Positions 27,748-39,000 of a stretch of 53,762 bases of DNA are shown in pieces. The position numbers and the translations under genes are program-made. Under the pieces are notes generated by a model. The model was given only the letters and a program-made list of their open reading frames with translations, searched no databases and was not told where the DNA came from. The stretch is taken from assembly GCA_024643405.1 (NCBI GenBank), contig JAHENA010000009.1, positions 1 to 53,762 on the forward strand. Direction: 5' to 3'. The stretch is from Flavobacteriales bacterium. GTDB lineage: Bacteria; Bacteroidota; Bacteroidia; Flavobacteriales; Flavobacteriaceae. Position 1 is the first letter of the stretch. Each line of letters starts with the position of its first letter.

Positions 27748-27780
27748 AAAAAACGCTTCAATTAGTTTGAAGCGTTTTTT
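27748..27780 (-). terminator. intrinsic terminator after the DPP4-like gene
   Basis: A 14-bp inverted repeat (27748-27761 with 27767-27780), core ACGCTTCAA/TTGAAGCGT, has a 5-base loop and A/T runs on both sides. It lies 18 bases past the stop codon of the minus-strand peptidase gene. Confidence 0.88.
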
Positions 27781-27797
27781 TGTATTTTAAAAATTAA

Positions 27798-30023
27798 TTA
27801 TTTACCTCCTGGCGGGCAATAGGTTTTTAAAAAGTTGGTATACAATGTTCTTAAATGCTGTGTTGTCCCTTCTCCTTCTCGAATGCCGTGAGTACGGTTG
27901 GGATAAGCCATAAACTGAAATTGCTTGTTGTATTTCACCAATTCATTAATCAGGATTTCTGCATTTTGATAATGTACATTATCATCGCCCGTTCCATGAA
28001 TATATAACAAGTTTCCTTCTAAATTTTTTGCATAAGTCATTGGTGAACCGTTTACAAAATCTTCCAAATTTTCTTGTGGCAATCCCATATAGCGCTCTTG
28101 ATAAATATTATCATATGTCAACTGGTTTGCAATCGCTGCTAATGAAATACCTGTTTTATATATTTCTGGATATTGAAACATTAAATTCAAAGTAGCAGAA
28201 CCGCCACCACTATGTCCCCAAACTGCTATACGCTCAGAATCTACAAAATCCCATTTCAAGATTTCTTTTGCAGCCATAGCCTGATCCTTAATATTAATTC
28301 TTCCAATATTTCTGTAAATACTTTTACGCCAAACCCTTCCTTTTGGTGCTGGCGTTCCTCTGTTATCCAAAGAAATATAAATATAGCCATCATTAGCCAT
28401 ATTGCCATCATAGTTTCTGTTCATGCCTGCACCATAAGAATCAGTCACTGTTGTAGCGGCAGGTTCTGTATAAACATAAAAAACCACCGGGTATTTTTTT
28501 GAAGGGTCAAAATTTGTTGGTTTTACCATCCATCCGTCCATCTCCACATTATCAACAGTTGTTACTTTAAAAAATTCAACTTTAGGAGTTTCTTTCAATT
28601 CACTCATTTTAGCTACAATACTTTCCTCTGAATTGATTGGTTTCAGTTTTGGAAACGAGACATATTCAGCAGCAGGACGTGTATAACTGTTTGAAAAAGA
28701 ATGCAAGGCATATGCCCCTGTTGGTGATACAGAAAAGTTATGTGTCCCTTTTAGCCCATTGGAGTTCAAAAATTCCGCTTTACCTTTACCATTTAATTTG
28801 GTACGATACAAATATTTTTGAGTCGCGTTTTCAGGTGATGCCGTAAAATACACATACCCTTTTTTAGTGTCTACATGATTTAAATCAATAATATCATAGT
28901 CACCGTTTGTTATTGTTTTTTCAGGTTTTCCTGATAATGATACATTATACAAATGACGCCATCCATCTTTTTCACTAGCCCATAAAACACTTTCTCCATT
29001 ATTTAACCAGTTATAATTATTGGTAAAATAAACATCATATTGATAGTCATCTTCATAAATATCAACCCATGCTTTATCAGTTTCCTCATATATTACTTTT
29101 GCTTCACCTGATTTTGGTTCAACAATATATAATTTACTGTCATTCTGTTTTCTGTTTAATTGCTGTACTAATAATTTTTCAGTTGTGGGTATGTACTCCA
29201 TACGCACTAAATAATGCTGTCTAGTATCACCAGGAATATTCATCCAGGCTGTTTTAGCATCAGCAATACCCACAACACCTACTTTACAGGACGATGGTGT
29301 CTCGCCTACTTTAGGATACTCTAAAGGCACTGGTTGGGAGTAAATAGCATCTGTATTATTAATCATGTAAAACTTTTTAATATCTGATGCGTCTATTTGC
29401 CAATACGCTATAGACTTGCTGTCAGGACTCCAACGAAAACCATCTCTACAGGCAAACTCTTCTTCATAAGCCCAGTCAAATGTTCCATTAATTAAGGTGG
29501 TTGAACCATCAGTCGTAAGCGCCTTTATATTTGATGAATCTAAATCTTCAACATAAATATTATTATCACTTACATAAGCAACTTTATTACCATCCGGCGA
29601 AAATTTCGCAAACATTAAAGACGATTCTGGCAAACCCGCTCCAATTTGAGTTAAAGAACCTTTAGCTATATCTAAAACCCAGTAATCTCCTTTGGTATTT
29701 AATCTCCAAACGCGTTGCGTATTAGTAAAAACTAAAACCTTTTTCTCATCATTTGAAAAAATAAAATAACTAACATCTAAAGGTTCACTGCTGTTATTGG
29801 GTGTCAGTTGTTCTTTACTTATTAAAACCTTAGCACTGTTTGCGGGCAAGGTGTATTGCATCACACTATTATTTTCTATGCGGTAATAAGAGTTTCCATC
29901 ATTAGACCATTTGAAGCCTCCACGCTGAGAAAAAACTTGAAAAGATAAAAAGACGGCAAGAATGAAAATAAACACGGAATTTTGTTTCAATTTAAAATTG
30001 AAAACAGCTTTGGTTTTGCACAT
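27798..30023 (-). CDS. dipeptidyl peptidase IV-like serine peptidase (S9B)
   Basis: A 741-residue exported peptidase that should release X-Pro or X-Ala dipeptides. The N-terminus has a long n-region and a hydrophobic core (VFIFILAVFLSFQVFSQ) forming a signal peptide. Residues about 40-480 carry the DPP4 beta-propeller, including the Glu pair in DWAYEEEFACRDGFRWSPD that binds the substrate amino end. The hydrolase domain has the nucleophile in WGHSGGGSATLN, the Asp in HGTGDDNVHYQN and the His in YPNRTHGI. Only one in-frame ATG precedes the signal peptide, so the start is well supported. It is a single gene. Confidence 0.93.
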   Translation of the reverse strand: MCKTKAVFNFKLKQNSVFIFILAVFLSFQVFSQRGGFKWSNDGNSYYRIENNSVMQYTLPANSAKVLISKEQLTPNNSSEPLDVSYFIFSNDEKKVLVFTNTQRVWRLNTKGDYWVLDIAKGSLTQIGAGLPESSLMFAKFSPDGNKVAYVSDNNIYVEDLDSSNIKALTTDGSTTLINGTFDWAYEEEFACRDGFRWSPDSKSIAYWQIDASDIKKFYMINNTDAIYSQPVPLEYPKVGETPSSCKVGVVGIADAKTAWMNIPGDTRQHYLVRMEYIPTTEKLLVQQLNRKQNDSKLYIVEPKSGEAKVIYEETDKAWVDIYEDDYQYDVYFTNNYNWLNNGESVLWASEKDGWRHLYNVSLSGKPEKTITNGDYDIIDLNHVDTKKGYVYFTASPENATQKYLYRTKLNGKGKAEFLNSNGLKGTHNFSVSPTGAYALHSFSNSYTRPAAEYVSFPKLKPINSEESIVAKMSELKETPKVEFFKVTTVDNVEMDGWMVKPTNFDPSKKYPVVFYVYTEPAATTVTDSYGAGMNRNYDGNMANDGYIYISLDNRGTPAPKGRVWRKSIYRNIGRINIKDQAMAAKEILKWDFVDSERIAVWGHSGGGSATLNLMFQYPEIYKTGISLAAIANQLTYDNIYQERYMGLPQENLEDFVNGSPMTYAKNLEGNLLYIHGTGDDNVHYQNAEILINELVKYNKQFQFMAYPNRTHGIREGEGTTQHLRTLYTNFLKTYCPPGGK

Positions 30024-30147
30024 ATTAATGATTTTTATAGAAGTAATTGATTTACGCTTTTTTTAAACACTAAAAAGTTCTTAAAATTAATATTTTATTT
30101 CCAATTCAATGCAGTTTTAAAATTTGTTTCTCAGAATTAATCACCCC

Positions 30148-32553
30148 TTAATCAATATTTATACGACGCAAACGCAAGGCATTAGATATCACTGAAACCG
30201 AACTAAAACTCATTGCCAAAGCGGCAATCATTGGTGATAACAAAATTCCGAAAAACGGAAATAAAATACCAGCGGCTATTGGAACGCCAATACTATTATA
30301 AAAAAGAGCAAAAAACAAGTTTTGCTTTATATTACCCATCACTTTCTTGCTTAAATTATGTGCTTTCACAATCCCTTGTAAATCCCCTTTTACTAAGGTA
30401 ATTCCGGCACTTTCAATCGCTACATCTGTTCCTGTTCCCATAGCTATTCCTACATCACTTTTTGCTAATGCTGGTGCATCATTAATACCATCGCCCGCAA
30501 CTGCCACTTTTTTTCCTTGGCTTTGCAACAATTCCACCTCAGCAAGTTTATCTTGTGGGAGTAAACCTGCCTTAAAATCAATAAGGTGTAATTCTTGCGC
30601 CACCGCTTTAGCAGTCTCAAAATTATCACCGGTTAACATAATCACATCAATACCTTTTGATTGTAATTCTGAAATGGCCTTTTTACTAGACTCTTTTATT
30701 TTATCACTTATCACTACATATCCAACGGTGATGGCATCAACCGATAAAAACGACACGGTTTTGCCAAATTTTTGTTGTGTTTTCACATCATCAAAAAGCT
30801 CATCTGGTATGACAGCATTGATTTCGTGCATTAACTTTTCATTTCCTAAGGCCACTTTTTTGTCGGCAATAGTACCAACAACACCCTTTCCAGTCAAGGA
30901 ATTAAAATGATTTGCTTTGAGAAATTCAATGCCTTGTTCTTTCCCATATTTTAGCGTTGCTTCTGCCAGAGGATGTTCACTCATTTGATTAATGGATACA
31001 ATATATTGCAGCACATCTTTTTCATTATAATCTGAGGATCGTGTTCCAATTTTATCGACGGATGGTTTTCCTTCAGTTATGGTGCCTGTCTTATCAATAA
31101 TTAAAGCGTCAATACTATTTAATCGCTCTAAAGCTTCGGCGTTTTTAATTAAAACACCAGATTTCGCACCTTTCCCAACGCCTACCATAACCGACATAGG
31201 TGTTGCCAATCCTAATGCACAAGGGCAGGCTATAATAAGTACCGCAATGGCATTTACCAATGCAAATACATACTTAGGTTCTGGCCCAAAGACAACCCAT
31301 AGAATAAACGTAATGACTGAAATAAGTACTACAATAGGCACAAAATATCCAGAAATTTTATCAGCTAACTTCTGGATGGGTGCTTGGCTTCTACTGGCCT
31401 TATTTACCATTTCAATAATTTGAGAAAGTAAGGTATCATTACCTACTTTTTCTGCTTTCATGATAAAAGACTGTTTCCCATTAATGGTTCCTGAACTTAC
31501 TTTATCATGAACTGATTTATGAACAGGCATGGGTTCCCCAGTAATCATGGATTCATCAACCGAGCTTTCTCCTTCATAAATAGATCCATCAACCGGAATT
31601 CTGTCTCCTGGTTTTACACGCAACAAGTCACCAATAACTATAGTTTCTATGGATGTGATTTCTTCTACCCCATTAACAATACGAATGGCTTTATTTGGTG
31701 CTAATTGCAACAATTCTTTAACCGCACTATTCGTTTTACCATGAGCCCGAGCTTCTAATACTTGTCCCATTAACACTAAAGTTAAAATAACAGTTGCAGC
31801 TTCAAAATACACATGAACAGTCCCGTATTCTGTCTTAAATTGTTGCGGAAAAACGTCTGGAAACAACATGCCAAAAACACTAAAAACCCAGGCAACCCCT
31901 GCCCCTATTCCAATTAAGGTAAACATGTTTAAATGCCATGTTTTAATAGAGCGATAGGCGCGCTCAAAAAATATCCATGTGGTATAAAACACTACTGGAA
32001 TTGACAATCCAAATTGAATCCAGTTCCAGTATTTTAATGATAATATACGATATAAAGGATTATTAGGAATCATTTCCGACATAGCTATTAAAAATATCGG
32101 CAGGGTCAATACCACGCTCCACCAAAATTTAAGCAAGAGTCTTTTATAATTTTTATCTTCAGAAGAAACCTCTGTGCTAGACGAGAATTCTTCAACCAGA
32201 TCCATTCCACAAACAGGGCAATCGCCAGGCTTATTATAGGTTTTTTCACCTTCACAATGCATAGGACAGTAAAATACACCATTTCCTTTTCCTTTGGAAT
32301 CTGCAGGTTTTACAGGCTCTTGTTTTTGAATGCGTTCTCCTGGCAATGAAATTCCATAACGCCCACCACTATCCTTATCAAGAGTTTCTTTAAAAACACC
32401 AATTGGTATATGAGAACTCATGGTAATAGTCGCTTCAGCCTTTTGTAAATCTACCTGAGCTTCCTCCACACCTTCAATACTATTTAGAGTTTTCTCCACA
32501 TGAGATCTACAGCCATTACAACTCATGCCTGTAATGGAATATATGTGTTTCAT
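30148..32553 (-). CDS. copA: Cu+-exporting P1B-type ATPase
   Basis: An 801-residue copper pump. The N-terminal heavy-metal-associated domain has GMSCNGC (Cys12, Cys15). Next is a heavy-metal-binding domain (about 93-120) with CPMHC and CPVCGMDL, then eight membrane helices. Catalytic parts are TGEPMP, the CPC motif in [13 protein letters not shown], the phosphorylated Asp in [17 protein letters not shown] and [10 protein letters not shown]. The last helices contain [11 protein letters not shown] and MSFSSVSV, which fit the YN/MxxSS signature of Cu+/Ag+ pumps (P1B-1). It is the last gene of the copper block, 24 bases after the HMA lipoprotein gene. Confidence 0.93.
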   Translation of the reverse strand: MKHIYSITGMSCNGCRSHVEKTLNSIEGVEEAQVDLQKAEATITMSSHIPIGVFKETLDKDSGGRYGISLPGERIQKQEPVKPADSKGKGNGVFYCPMHCEGEKTYNKPGDCPVCGMDLVEEFSSSTEVSSEDKNYKRLLLKFWWSVVLTLPIFLIAMSEMIPNNPLYRILSLKYWNWIQFGLSIPVVFYTTWIFFERAYRSIKTWHLNMFTLIGIGAGVAWVFSVFGMLFPDVFPQQFKTEYGTVHVYFEAATVILTLVLMGQVLEARAHGKTNSAVKELLQLAPNKAIRIVNGVEEITSIETIVIGDLLRVKPGDRIPVDGSIYEGESSVDESMITGEPMPVHKSVHDKVSSGTINGKQSFIMKAEKVGNDTLLSQIIEMVNKASRSQAPIQKLADKISGYFVPIVVLISVITFILWVVFGPEPKYVFALVNAIAVLIIACPCALGLATPMSVMVGVGKGAKSGVLIKNAEALERLNSIDALIIDKTGTITEGKPSVDKIGTRSSDYNEKDVLQYIVSINQMSEHPLAEATLKYGKEQGIEFLKANHFNSLTGKGVVGTIADKKVALGNEKLMHEINAVIPDELFDDVKTQQKFGKTVSFLSVDAITVGYVVISDKIKESSKKAISELQSKGIDVIMLTGDNFETAKAVAQELHLIDFKAGLLPQDKLAEVELLQSQGKKVAVAGDGINDAPALAKSDVGIAMGTGTDVAIESAGITLVKGDLQGIVKAHNLSKKVMGNIKQNLFFALFYNSIGVPIAAGILFPFFGILLSPMIAALAMSFSSVSVISNALRLRRINID

Positions 32554-32577
32554 CTGAATGATTTTTATTTTTAATTA

Positions 32578-32994
32578 TTACATTTGGTTCATTACCATTT
32601 CGTGGTCGTACTGACAACATCCTGGTAATCCGTTATAAGCATCCAAATCTGCTGATACTTTTTCAGTATCATATCCTGACGCAGCAATAGCTTTATGAAT
32701 GGCCATTTCATTGGTTTTTGAATCATCAAAAGAAACTTCTATTTTCTTTTTATCTACATCCCAAACTGCTTTTGTAACACCATCTACTGCATTAACAGCC
32801 TTTTCGATAGTTTTTTTACACATCCCGCAATTTCCTCTTACCCCAAAACTGATATTAACATTGGCCAACTGTTTAACTTCTTTAGTCTGCAATGCAGATT
32901 CATTGTTGTTTTTGTCTTCACCTTTACAAGACAATGCCAATAAAGTTAAAAATACCATCCCTAAAATTCCTGTTTTTACTTTTAAATTTTTCAT
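32578..32994 (-). CDS. heavy-metal-associated (HMA) domain lipoprotein
   Basis: A 138-residue protein with a lipobox (LALSC, Cys23) and a single HMA domain whose metal site is GNCGMC (Cys56, Cys59), one residue off the usual GMxCxxC. The C-terminal tail carries a second possible metal site, PGCCQYDHEM. Being anchored in the envelope, it probably receives or hands over copper in the periplasm, between CopA and the Cus pump. It lies between the cusB-like and copA genes with short gaps. This role is inferred from place and motifs. Confidence 0.85.
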   Translation of the reverse strand: MKNLKVKTGILGMVFLTLLALSCKGEDKNNNESALQTKEVKQLANVNISFGVRGNCGMCKKTIEKAVNAVDGVTKAVWDVDKKKIEVSFDDSKTNEMAIHKAIAASGYDTEKVSADLDAYNGLPGCCQYDHEMVMNQM

Positions 32995-33018
32995 TTTTAT
33001 TGATTTAATTATTATTGT

Positions 33019-34809
33019 TTATTTTATTTCTTTTAAAACCTCTCCACAGGCAAGCATTTCTTTTCCATAGTAAGGGTTTTTCACTTCTTTCGATGTACTT
33101 ACCCAATCGCCACCCTTATTATTATTTGCCATCGGGCAGTGTAAAACATATAAAGTCTCATTATTGGGCTTAAAAGCTATTTCCATGTTGATAACAGCCT
33201 CTGATATTTGATTAAAAGTCCTTCTAAGCTCCCCTAAGGTTTTAAAATGATTGATGTGTTGTAATGAATTTTTTAAATCCGTGCTTAAATCCATCCATAA
33301 TTTGTGCGAATCTCCCGTAAATAAACCCATATCAACACCTTCTATGGCTTGAAGTAAATTAAGTCCTTCACTTTTTGCTTCTTCCAAATTATCGTTAGTA
33401 AGGGCATCTGTCAACTTTAGATATTTTGTAAAAATTGGTTTCAGGGCCTCCTTCGCCTTCTGACCGACTACTAAATTCTTTGAAATTGTATTTTTTTGTG
33501 TCTGAGGTTCATTGCTGGATGACTCGTTCACATCACCATGATTATGCCCGGTTGACACTTTTCCTCCTTCCAGACTCATCATGCTGGGTTTACCCGCCAA
33601 CTGTGAAGCCGCATCTACCGTAAATGCGCCATTAATAACAATTTCTTCACCTAAATCAATTCCTTCTTTTATAATATAAGCGTCACCAAGGGAAGCCCCT
33701 AATGTTACCTCACGCAATTTGAAGTTTACGGTGTTTAAAATAGTATTTTTTATATACACCACAGAGCGCTCCCCAGTCCACATAACTGCCGATTTTGGAA
33801 CTGATATATCTTTATCCAATGATTTAGAAACAGTATTACTAACAACTCCTGAAACAAACATTTCGGGCTTTAATTTGTTTTCAAAATTTTTCACTTCTAC
33901 TCTTGCCGATGCCACTCTTGTTTGTGGGTTTATTAGAGGATCTATGAACGTTACGACACCTTCAAAAGTATCTCCGGGTAATGATTGAATAGTATATTTA
34001 ATTTTATTACCAACCTTTACCCATGGCATATCACTTTCATAGATATCAAAAAGTATCCAAAGAGATGATAAATCAGCAATTTCATAAATAGGCATTCCTT
34101 GACTAACATAATCTCCCAAATCTACTTTTTTAGCAGTAATAATTCCTGAAACATCAGCTATAATAGGGAATTGCTGAATTGGTTTATTGGCGCCGAGTAT
34201 TTTACTAATTGTACTAGCTCCAATTTTCCAATTACCAAGTTTTTGCTTAGCTGCTTCAAATAATTCCGGTTGTGATTCTTTCATACGATAGGCTTGTAAT
34301 AATTCTTCCTGTGCCGTTACCATTTCAGGCGAATATACCATCGCTAAAGTTTGCCCACGACTTACTTTTTCACCAGTAAAATTAATAGTCAAACTTTCAA
34401 TTCTTCCAGGAATATGAGTAGATTGTGTGTACAATTTGCGTTCGTCAATCTGAACCTTTCCATTAAGCGCTAATTTTTTATCAGCTTTCTCATTTTCTCC
34501 CACAATCATTGTCTGAATATTAGCTAATCTCATAGCGTCTTCACTCATTTGAATAGCATTAGGATCCATAGTAGACCCATTTGATTCTAAAGGAATTAAG
34601 TCCATACCACATATTGGGCATTGACCAGGCTCATTCATACGAATTTGCGGATGCATAGAACAGGTCCAAATGGTTTGCGTAATTTCAGAATTGTTATCTT
34701 CTTGTTCTTTATTTGTGGCATTATTTCCTCCAAAAAAGAGCCATCCTAGTAGAACTCCTGCGAACAAGACTCCTCCCATTTTTAGTAAATTTTTATTTTT
34801 TGTGTTCAT
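33019..34809 (-). CDS. cusB: CusB-type heavy-metal efflux adaptor with N-terminal HMBD and C-terminal DUF3347
   Basis: A 596-residue adaptor. After a membrane anchor (about 10-26) comes a heavy-metal-binding domain, WTCSMHP with CPICGMDL (Cys50, His53, Cys64, Cys67). The CusB core (about 90-400) follows, with barrel-sandwich segments such as GRIESLTINFTGEKVSRGQ and ISVPKSAVMWTGERSVVYI. A linker with HNHG leads to an extra domain (about 441-596) ending HCPMANNN, NPYYGKEMLACG, which matches DUF3347. The extra ends are rich in Cys, His and Met and may pass metal to the pump. One base separates it from the outer membrane factor gene. Confidence 0.9.
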   Translation of the reverse strand: MNTKNKNLLKMGGVLFAGVLLGWLFFGGNNATNKEQEDNNSEITQTIWTCSMHPQIRMNEPGQCPICGMDLIPLESNGSTMDPNAIQMSEDAMRLANIQTMIVGENEKADKKLALNGKVQIDERKLYTQSTHIPGRIESLTINFTGEKVSRGQTLAMVYSPEMVTAQEELLQAYRMKESQPELFEAAKQKLGNWKIGASTISKILGANKPIQQFPIIADVSGIITAKKVDLGDYVSQGMPIYEIADLSSLWILFDIYESDMPWVKVGNKIKYTIQSLPGDTFEGVVTFIDPLINPQTRVASARVEVKNFENKLKPEMFVSGVVSNTVSKSLDKDISVPKSAVMWTGERSVVYIKNTILNTVNFKLREVTLGASLGDAYIIKEGIDLGEEIVINGAFTVDAASQLAGKPSMMSLEGGKVSTGHNHGDVNESSSNEPQTQKNTISKNLVVGQKAKEALKPIFTKYLKLTDALTNDNLEEAKSEGLNLLQAIEGVDMGLFTGDSHKLWMDLSTDLKNSLQHINHFKTLGELRRTFNQISEAVINMEIAFKPNNETLYVLHCPMANNNKGGDWVSTSKEVKNPYYGKEMLACGEVLKEIK

Positions 34810-34810
34810 C

Positions 34811-36067
34811 TTATTCCTGTTTAGATATTAAATAATCTATGGTAGATTGTGCAATAAATTGATTTTTGTTAGCTGATTCTGTCGCCGTTTGAAGCATTAA
34901 TAAATCCTGATTCATTCTTAAAATTTCTTCAAAATCGGTTCCAGAATTGCTGTAAGCAGCTATCAATAAAGAAATGGCCTGCTTCGTACTTTCGTCTTGT
35001 TTTTTGTATAAAATTTTTAAAGTATTCGCTCTTGAGAAATTATAAAGAGCCATACTATAACTAGTTTGCAAATTATTTATTATTGCTTGTTTTTCAAAAG
35101 CTGTGGCCTGCAACATAAAATCTAATTCATTTTGTTTTGCCTTATACTTTTTTCTGAAAATAGGCAATGTAACCGAAAGCATTGGCATAATAGCGTCTTG
35201 ACCGTTCATTTCTAAACCGGGGACATCTCGTTTTGAAATGATAGAGTAGTCTAGTCCCAGTCCAACCATAGGGAAGCCTTCTTTCTTAACCACCTCTTTT
35301 TCAGCTTCAAAAGACGCTAATTTTTTGTCTAATCTTATTAATTTTGGATTGAAAACAAATAAGCTGTCTTTTTCTATAGGCCTGTTATTTTCAATAATAG
35401 GTAAAGAATCTGGAATACTAATAATGGCATCTGATTCTCTATTTAACAAACTATTAAATTCAATTTGAAGCGGCTGATTTTGATCTTTCAATAATTGAAT
35501 ATTAGTTTCGGATTCATTCCTTTTAATATCAATTCTTACCACATCGACCATAGTTCCTTTTCCGTTTTTAAACTTACTTAAGGCGAGTTCTCTGTAGTTA
35601 TCCAAAATTTCAAGATTCCTTTCTTCAAGATGAATCATTTTATTGATCTCATAAATTTCTGCATATGATTTTTTAACCATTAAAAAGACTTCGTTTTTTG
35701 AATTTAAATAATTCTGAAAAGTCGCTTCTGCCATTAAATTGGCAGCGTTCTTTTTAGCTTCCAAAGTTCCAAACCAAGGGAACATTTGCATGAGACTAAA
35801 TCGTGCCTCTTGTGCTCCCACTCTCGTTTCTATCATGCGTCCAAAAGCACTCATGGTTAAACTTGGATCTGGTAAAGCACTCACTTGTGGCGCTTTTTGT
35901 AACGCCGCTTCAAATTCTGAATAGGCAGCCTTTATTTCTGGATTGTTCTGAGCAGCCATCTCCAAATAATCATTTAAAGTTTGACTTTTTAAGTTTGCTG
36001 AATATAACGTCACAACAAGAAATAAATACTTCATGTTCGATAACAAATTTTTAGATATTTGTCTCAT
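34811..36067 (-). CDS. TolC-family outer membrane factor of the Cus-type pump
   Basis: A 418-residue outer membrane efflux protein with the double-repeat helical layout of the TolC family, seen in TLNDYLEMAAQNNPEIKAAY near the N-terminus and a long helical C-terminal half. The signal peptide is MKYLFLVVTLYSANLKS, from an internal ATG at 36034. The listed ATG at 36067 overlaps the cusA stop by one base (TAATG), which favours coupled translation, but gives a long n-region. Either start is possible. It should form the exit duct of the CusA-CusB pump. Confidence 0.88.
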   Translation of the reverse strand: MRQISKNLLSNMKYLFLVVTLYSANLKSQTLNDYLEMAAQNNPEIKAAYSEFEAALQKAPQVSALPDPSLTMSAFGRMIETRVGAQEARFSLMQMFPWFGTLEAKKNAANLMAEATFQNYLNSKNEVFLMVKKSYAEIYEINKMIHLEERNLEILDNYRELALSKFKNGKGTMVDVVRIDIKRNESETNIQLLKDQNQPLQIEFNSLLNRESDAIISIPDSLPIIENNRPIEKDSLFVFNPKLIRLDKKLASFEAEKEVVKKEGFPMVGLGLDYSIISKRDVPGLEMNGQDAIMPMLSVTLPIFRKKYKAKQNELDFMLQATAFEKQAIINNLQTSYSMALYNFSRANTLKILYKKQDESTKQAISLLIAAYSNSGTDFEEILRMNQDLLMLQTATESANKNQFIAQSTIDYLISKQE

Positions 36068-39000
36068 TATTGATTTCTTTTAATTACTGTTTCTCTCCAA
36101 TATGCTTGTAAAACCGGAACCACAAACATGGTCATGATTTGAATAATCATTCCTCCAAAAGTAGGGATGGCCATAGGTATCATGATATCGGCTCCTTTAC
36201 CTGTTGATGTTAGCACCGGTAGTAAGGCGATAATGGCAACCGCAGCGGTCATCATTGCGGGCCTTACACGTTTTTTTCCTGCTACTAAAACGGCTTCTCT
36301 AACACCTTCAATTGTTTTTGGTTGTTTTTCTTCAAATACTTGATGAATGTAGGTTCCCATGATAACGCCATCGTCCGTAGCGATACCAAATAAAGCAATA
36401 AATCCAACCCAAACGGCTACACTGAGGTTGATTGGATGTATCTGAAATAAATGCCGCATGTTAACATCGGCTATTGAAAAATTTAAAAACCAATCTTGTC
36501 CGTAAAGCCACAACATGATAAAACCTCCTGCAAAAGCCACAAACACTCCAGAAAAGTGTATTGATGAAGCAATAACCGTTTTAAACTGAAAGTATAATAA
36601 CAAGAATATAACTACTAAACTTATTGGAATAACAATTGCTAATTTTTTAACCGCACGTATTTGATTTTCATAACTGCCAGAAAATTTATAACTCACGCCT
36701 TTGGGCACTAATAATTCACCAGTATCAATTTTATCTTTTATAAGTCTTTGAGCATCATTGACAACATCGACTTCTGCAAATTTTTCTTTTTTATCAAATA
36801 ATACATAGCCGACTAAAAAGGTTTCTTCACTTTTTATCATTTGAGGTCCGCGAACAAACTCAAGACTTACCAGTTCTCCCAAAGGAACCTGAACACCTGT
36901 TGGTGTTGGCACTAATATTTTTTTAATTTTCTCAGGGTCATCTCGCAGCTCTCTTGGATATCTAACACGCACAGGATAACGTTCTCTTCCCTCTACGGTG
37001 GATGTGGTTTTCATGCCACCAATAGCAGTTTCTATAACTTGCTGAACTTTTTCAACACTTAATCCATAACGAGCAATGGCAGAACGATTAATTTTTAATT
37101 GTAAATAAGGCTTCCCAACAATTCTATCGGCAAAAACAGCTTCCGCTTTAACAGATGGGACTTGTTTTAATATAGCTTCCAATTTGACACCAAAGTCTTG
37201 AATTGTTTTTAAATCTGGCCCGTAAATTTTTATTCCCATAGGTGCACGCATACCCGTTTGTAACATAACTAAACGTGTTTCAATAGGTTGTAACTTTGGT
37301 GCTGAAGTAACCCCAGGAAGATTTGAAACCTGAATAATTTCATTCCAAATATCATCTGAACTTCTAACATGCGAACGCCAGTTTCTAAAAAACTCTCCAT
37401 CATCATCCGACAATAAGTCACTTTCTTTCACTCCCTTTAATAAGGCATCATCATTTGATAATGATATTCCATTAGAAAGCACAAAATTATCATCCTTATC
37501 AACCTTAAAACGTTTCGGTTTTCCGTCATGGGTTACTATAAATTCTGGTTTATAATTAATGATATTTTCAAACATAGAAATTGGCGCAGGATCTATGGCA
37601 CTTTCTACTCTACCTACCTTTCCAACAGCTACATCAACTTCAGGAATACTGGCTAGCAACATATCTAACTTTTGAACGGTATTCTTAGTTTCTTCTAACC
37701 CTGCATGTGGCATCGCAGTAGGCATTAATAAAAACGATCCTTCGTTTAAGGTGGGCATAAACTCTGATCCAATACCTGGAAATGTTTTTGAAATTGAAGT
37801 CCAAACCTTGGTCTCTTTAATCTTCCATCCCATTTTCTCAAATCCTTTTGAAGCAAATCCAAAAGTGTTATCAAATCCTATCCAAATAAAAACCCCAAAT
37901 AACAAAGTAAAGAGCGGAATTAACATGAACTTTCCTTTATTATTCAAACACCATTTCAGTACAGGCTCATAAAAATGAACAATGGTTAAAAGCATTCCTA
38001 AAATAACCCCAATTAATACCAGTACAAATACATAGTTAATTAAAAGATTATTTTGTGGTCCTAAAGGCAGCCATTCTTCCGCCAAGAAAAAAGTAGCAAT
38101 AAATAAGGTTAAACCTATATTGATGTAGTTGGTATTTTTACTAAAATTGAGTGGTAATTTGTGTTCGAAAAAGGAATTTAATCCTAAAACACACAAAACT
38201 AGTGGTAACCAAATATGCATATACAATGCTAAAAGTAAGCCACCAACAATGAGAATAATACCCCAGGTTCTTTTTATCTTCTTTTTATCATAATTAATCC
38301 CAAAAACAAAATGTGCTAAAGCCGGCAGCACCACAATTCCTAAAACGAAAGCTCCTAACAAAGCAAATGTTTTGGTAAATGCCAGAGGCCTGAATAATTT
38401 ACCTTCAGCGCCAACCATGGCGAAGACCGGTATAAAACTTACTACAGTCGTTGCTAAAGCTGTGGTAATTGCGGAGGCTACTTCCTTCGTAGCTTCGTAA
38501 ATAACGTTCATCAATTCTTTCCCTTTTACACCTTGGTTTTCGGACATTTCTAGATGACGTATAATATTTTCAACAAATACAATACCTATATCTACCATAA
38601 CGCCAATAGCAATGGCAATACCAGACAATGCCACCACATTGGCATCGACACCTGCATAACGCATAATAATAAAAGTCATTAAAACGCCTACGGGTAACAA
38701 ACTAGAAATTATAAACGATGCTCTTAAATTCATCATAAGAACAAGCACTACTATAATACTAATGAGAATCTCGTGAGAGAGTGCTGTTTCTAAAGTGTGA
38801 ATGGTCTCTTCAATAAGTTGTGTACGGTCGTAAAATGGAACAATGGTTAGCTGACTAATTGTTCCGTCAGACAAAGTCTTTTTAGGTAATCCCGATGAAA
38901 ACTCCTTTATTTTGTCTTTGACATTATTGATAACCTCTAAGGGATTAGAACCATATCTGGCCACAACGACACCTCCAACAACTTCGGCTCCACCTTTATC

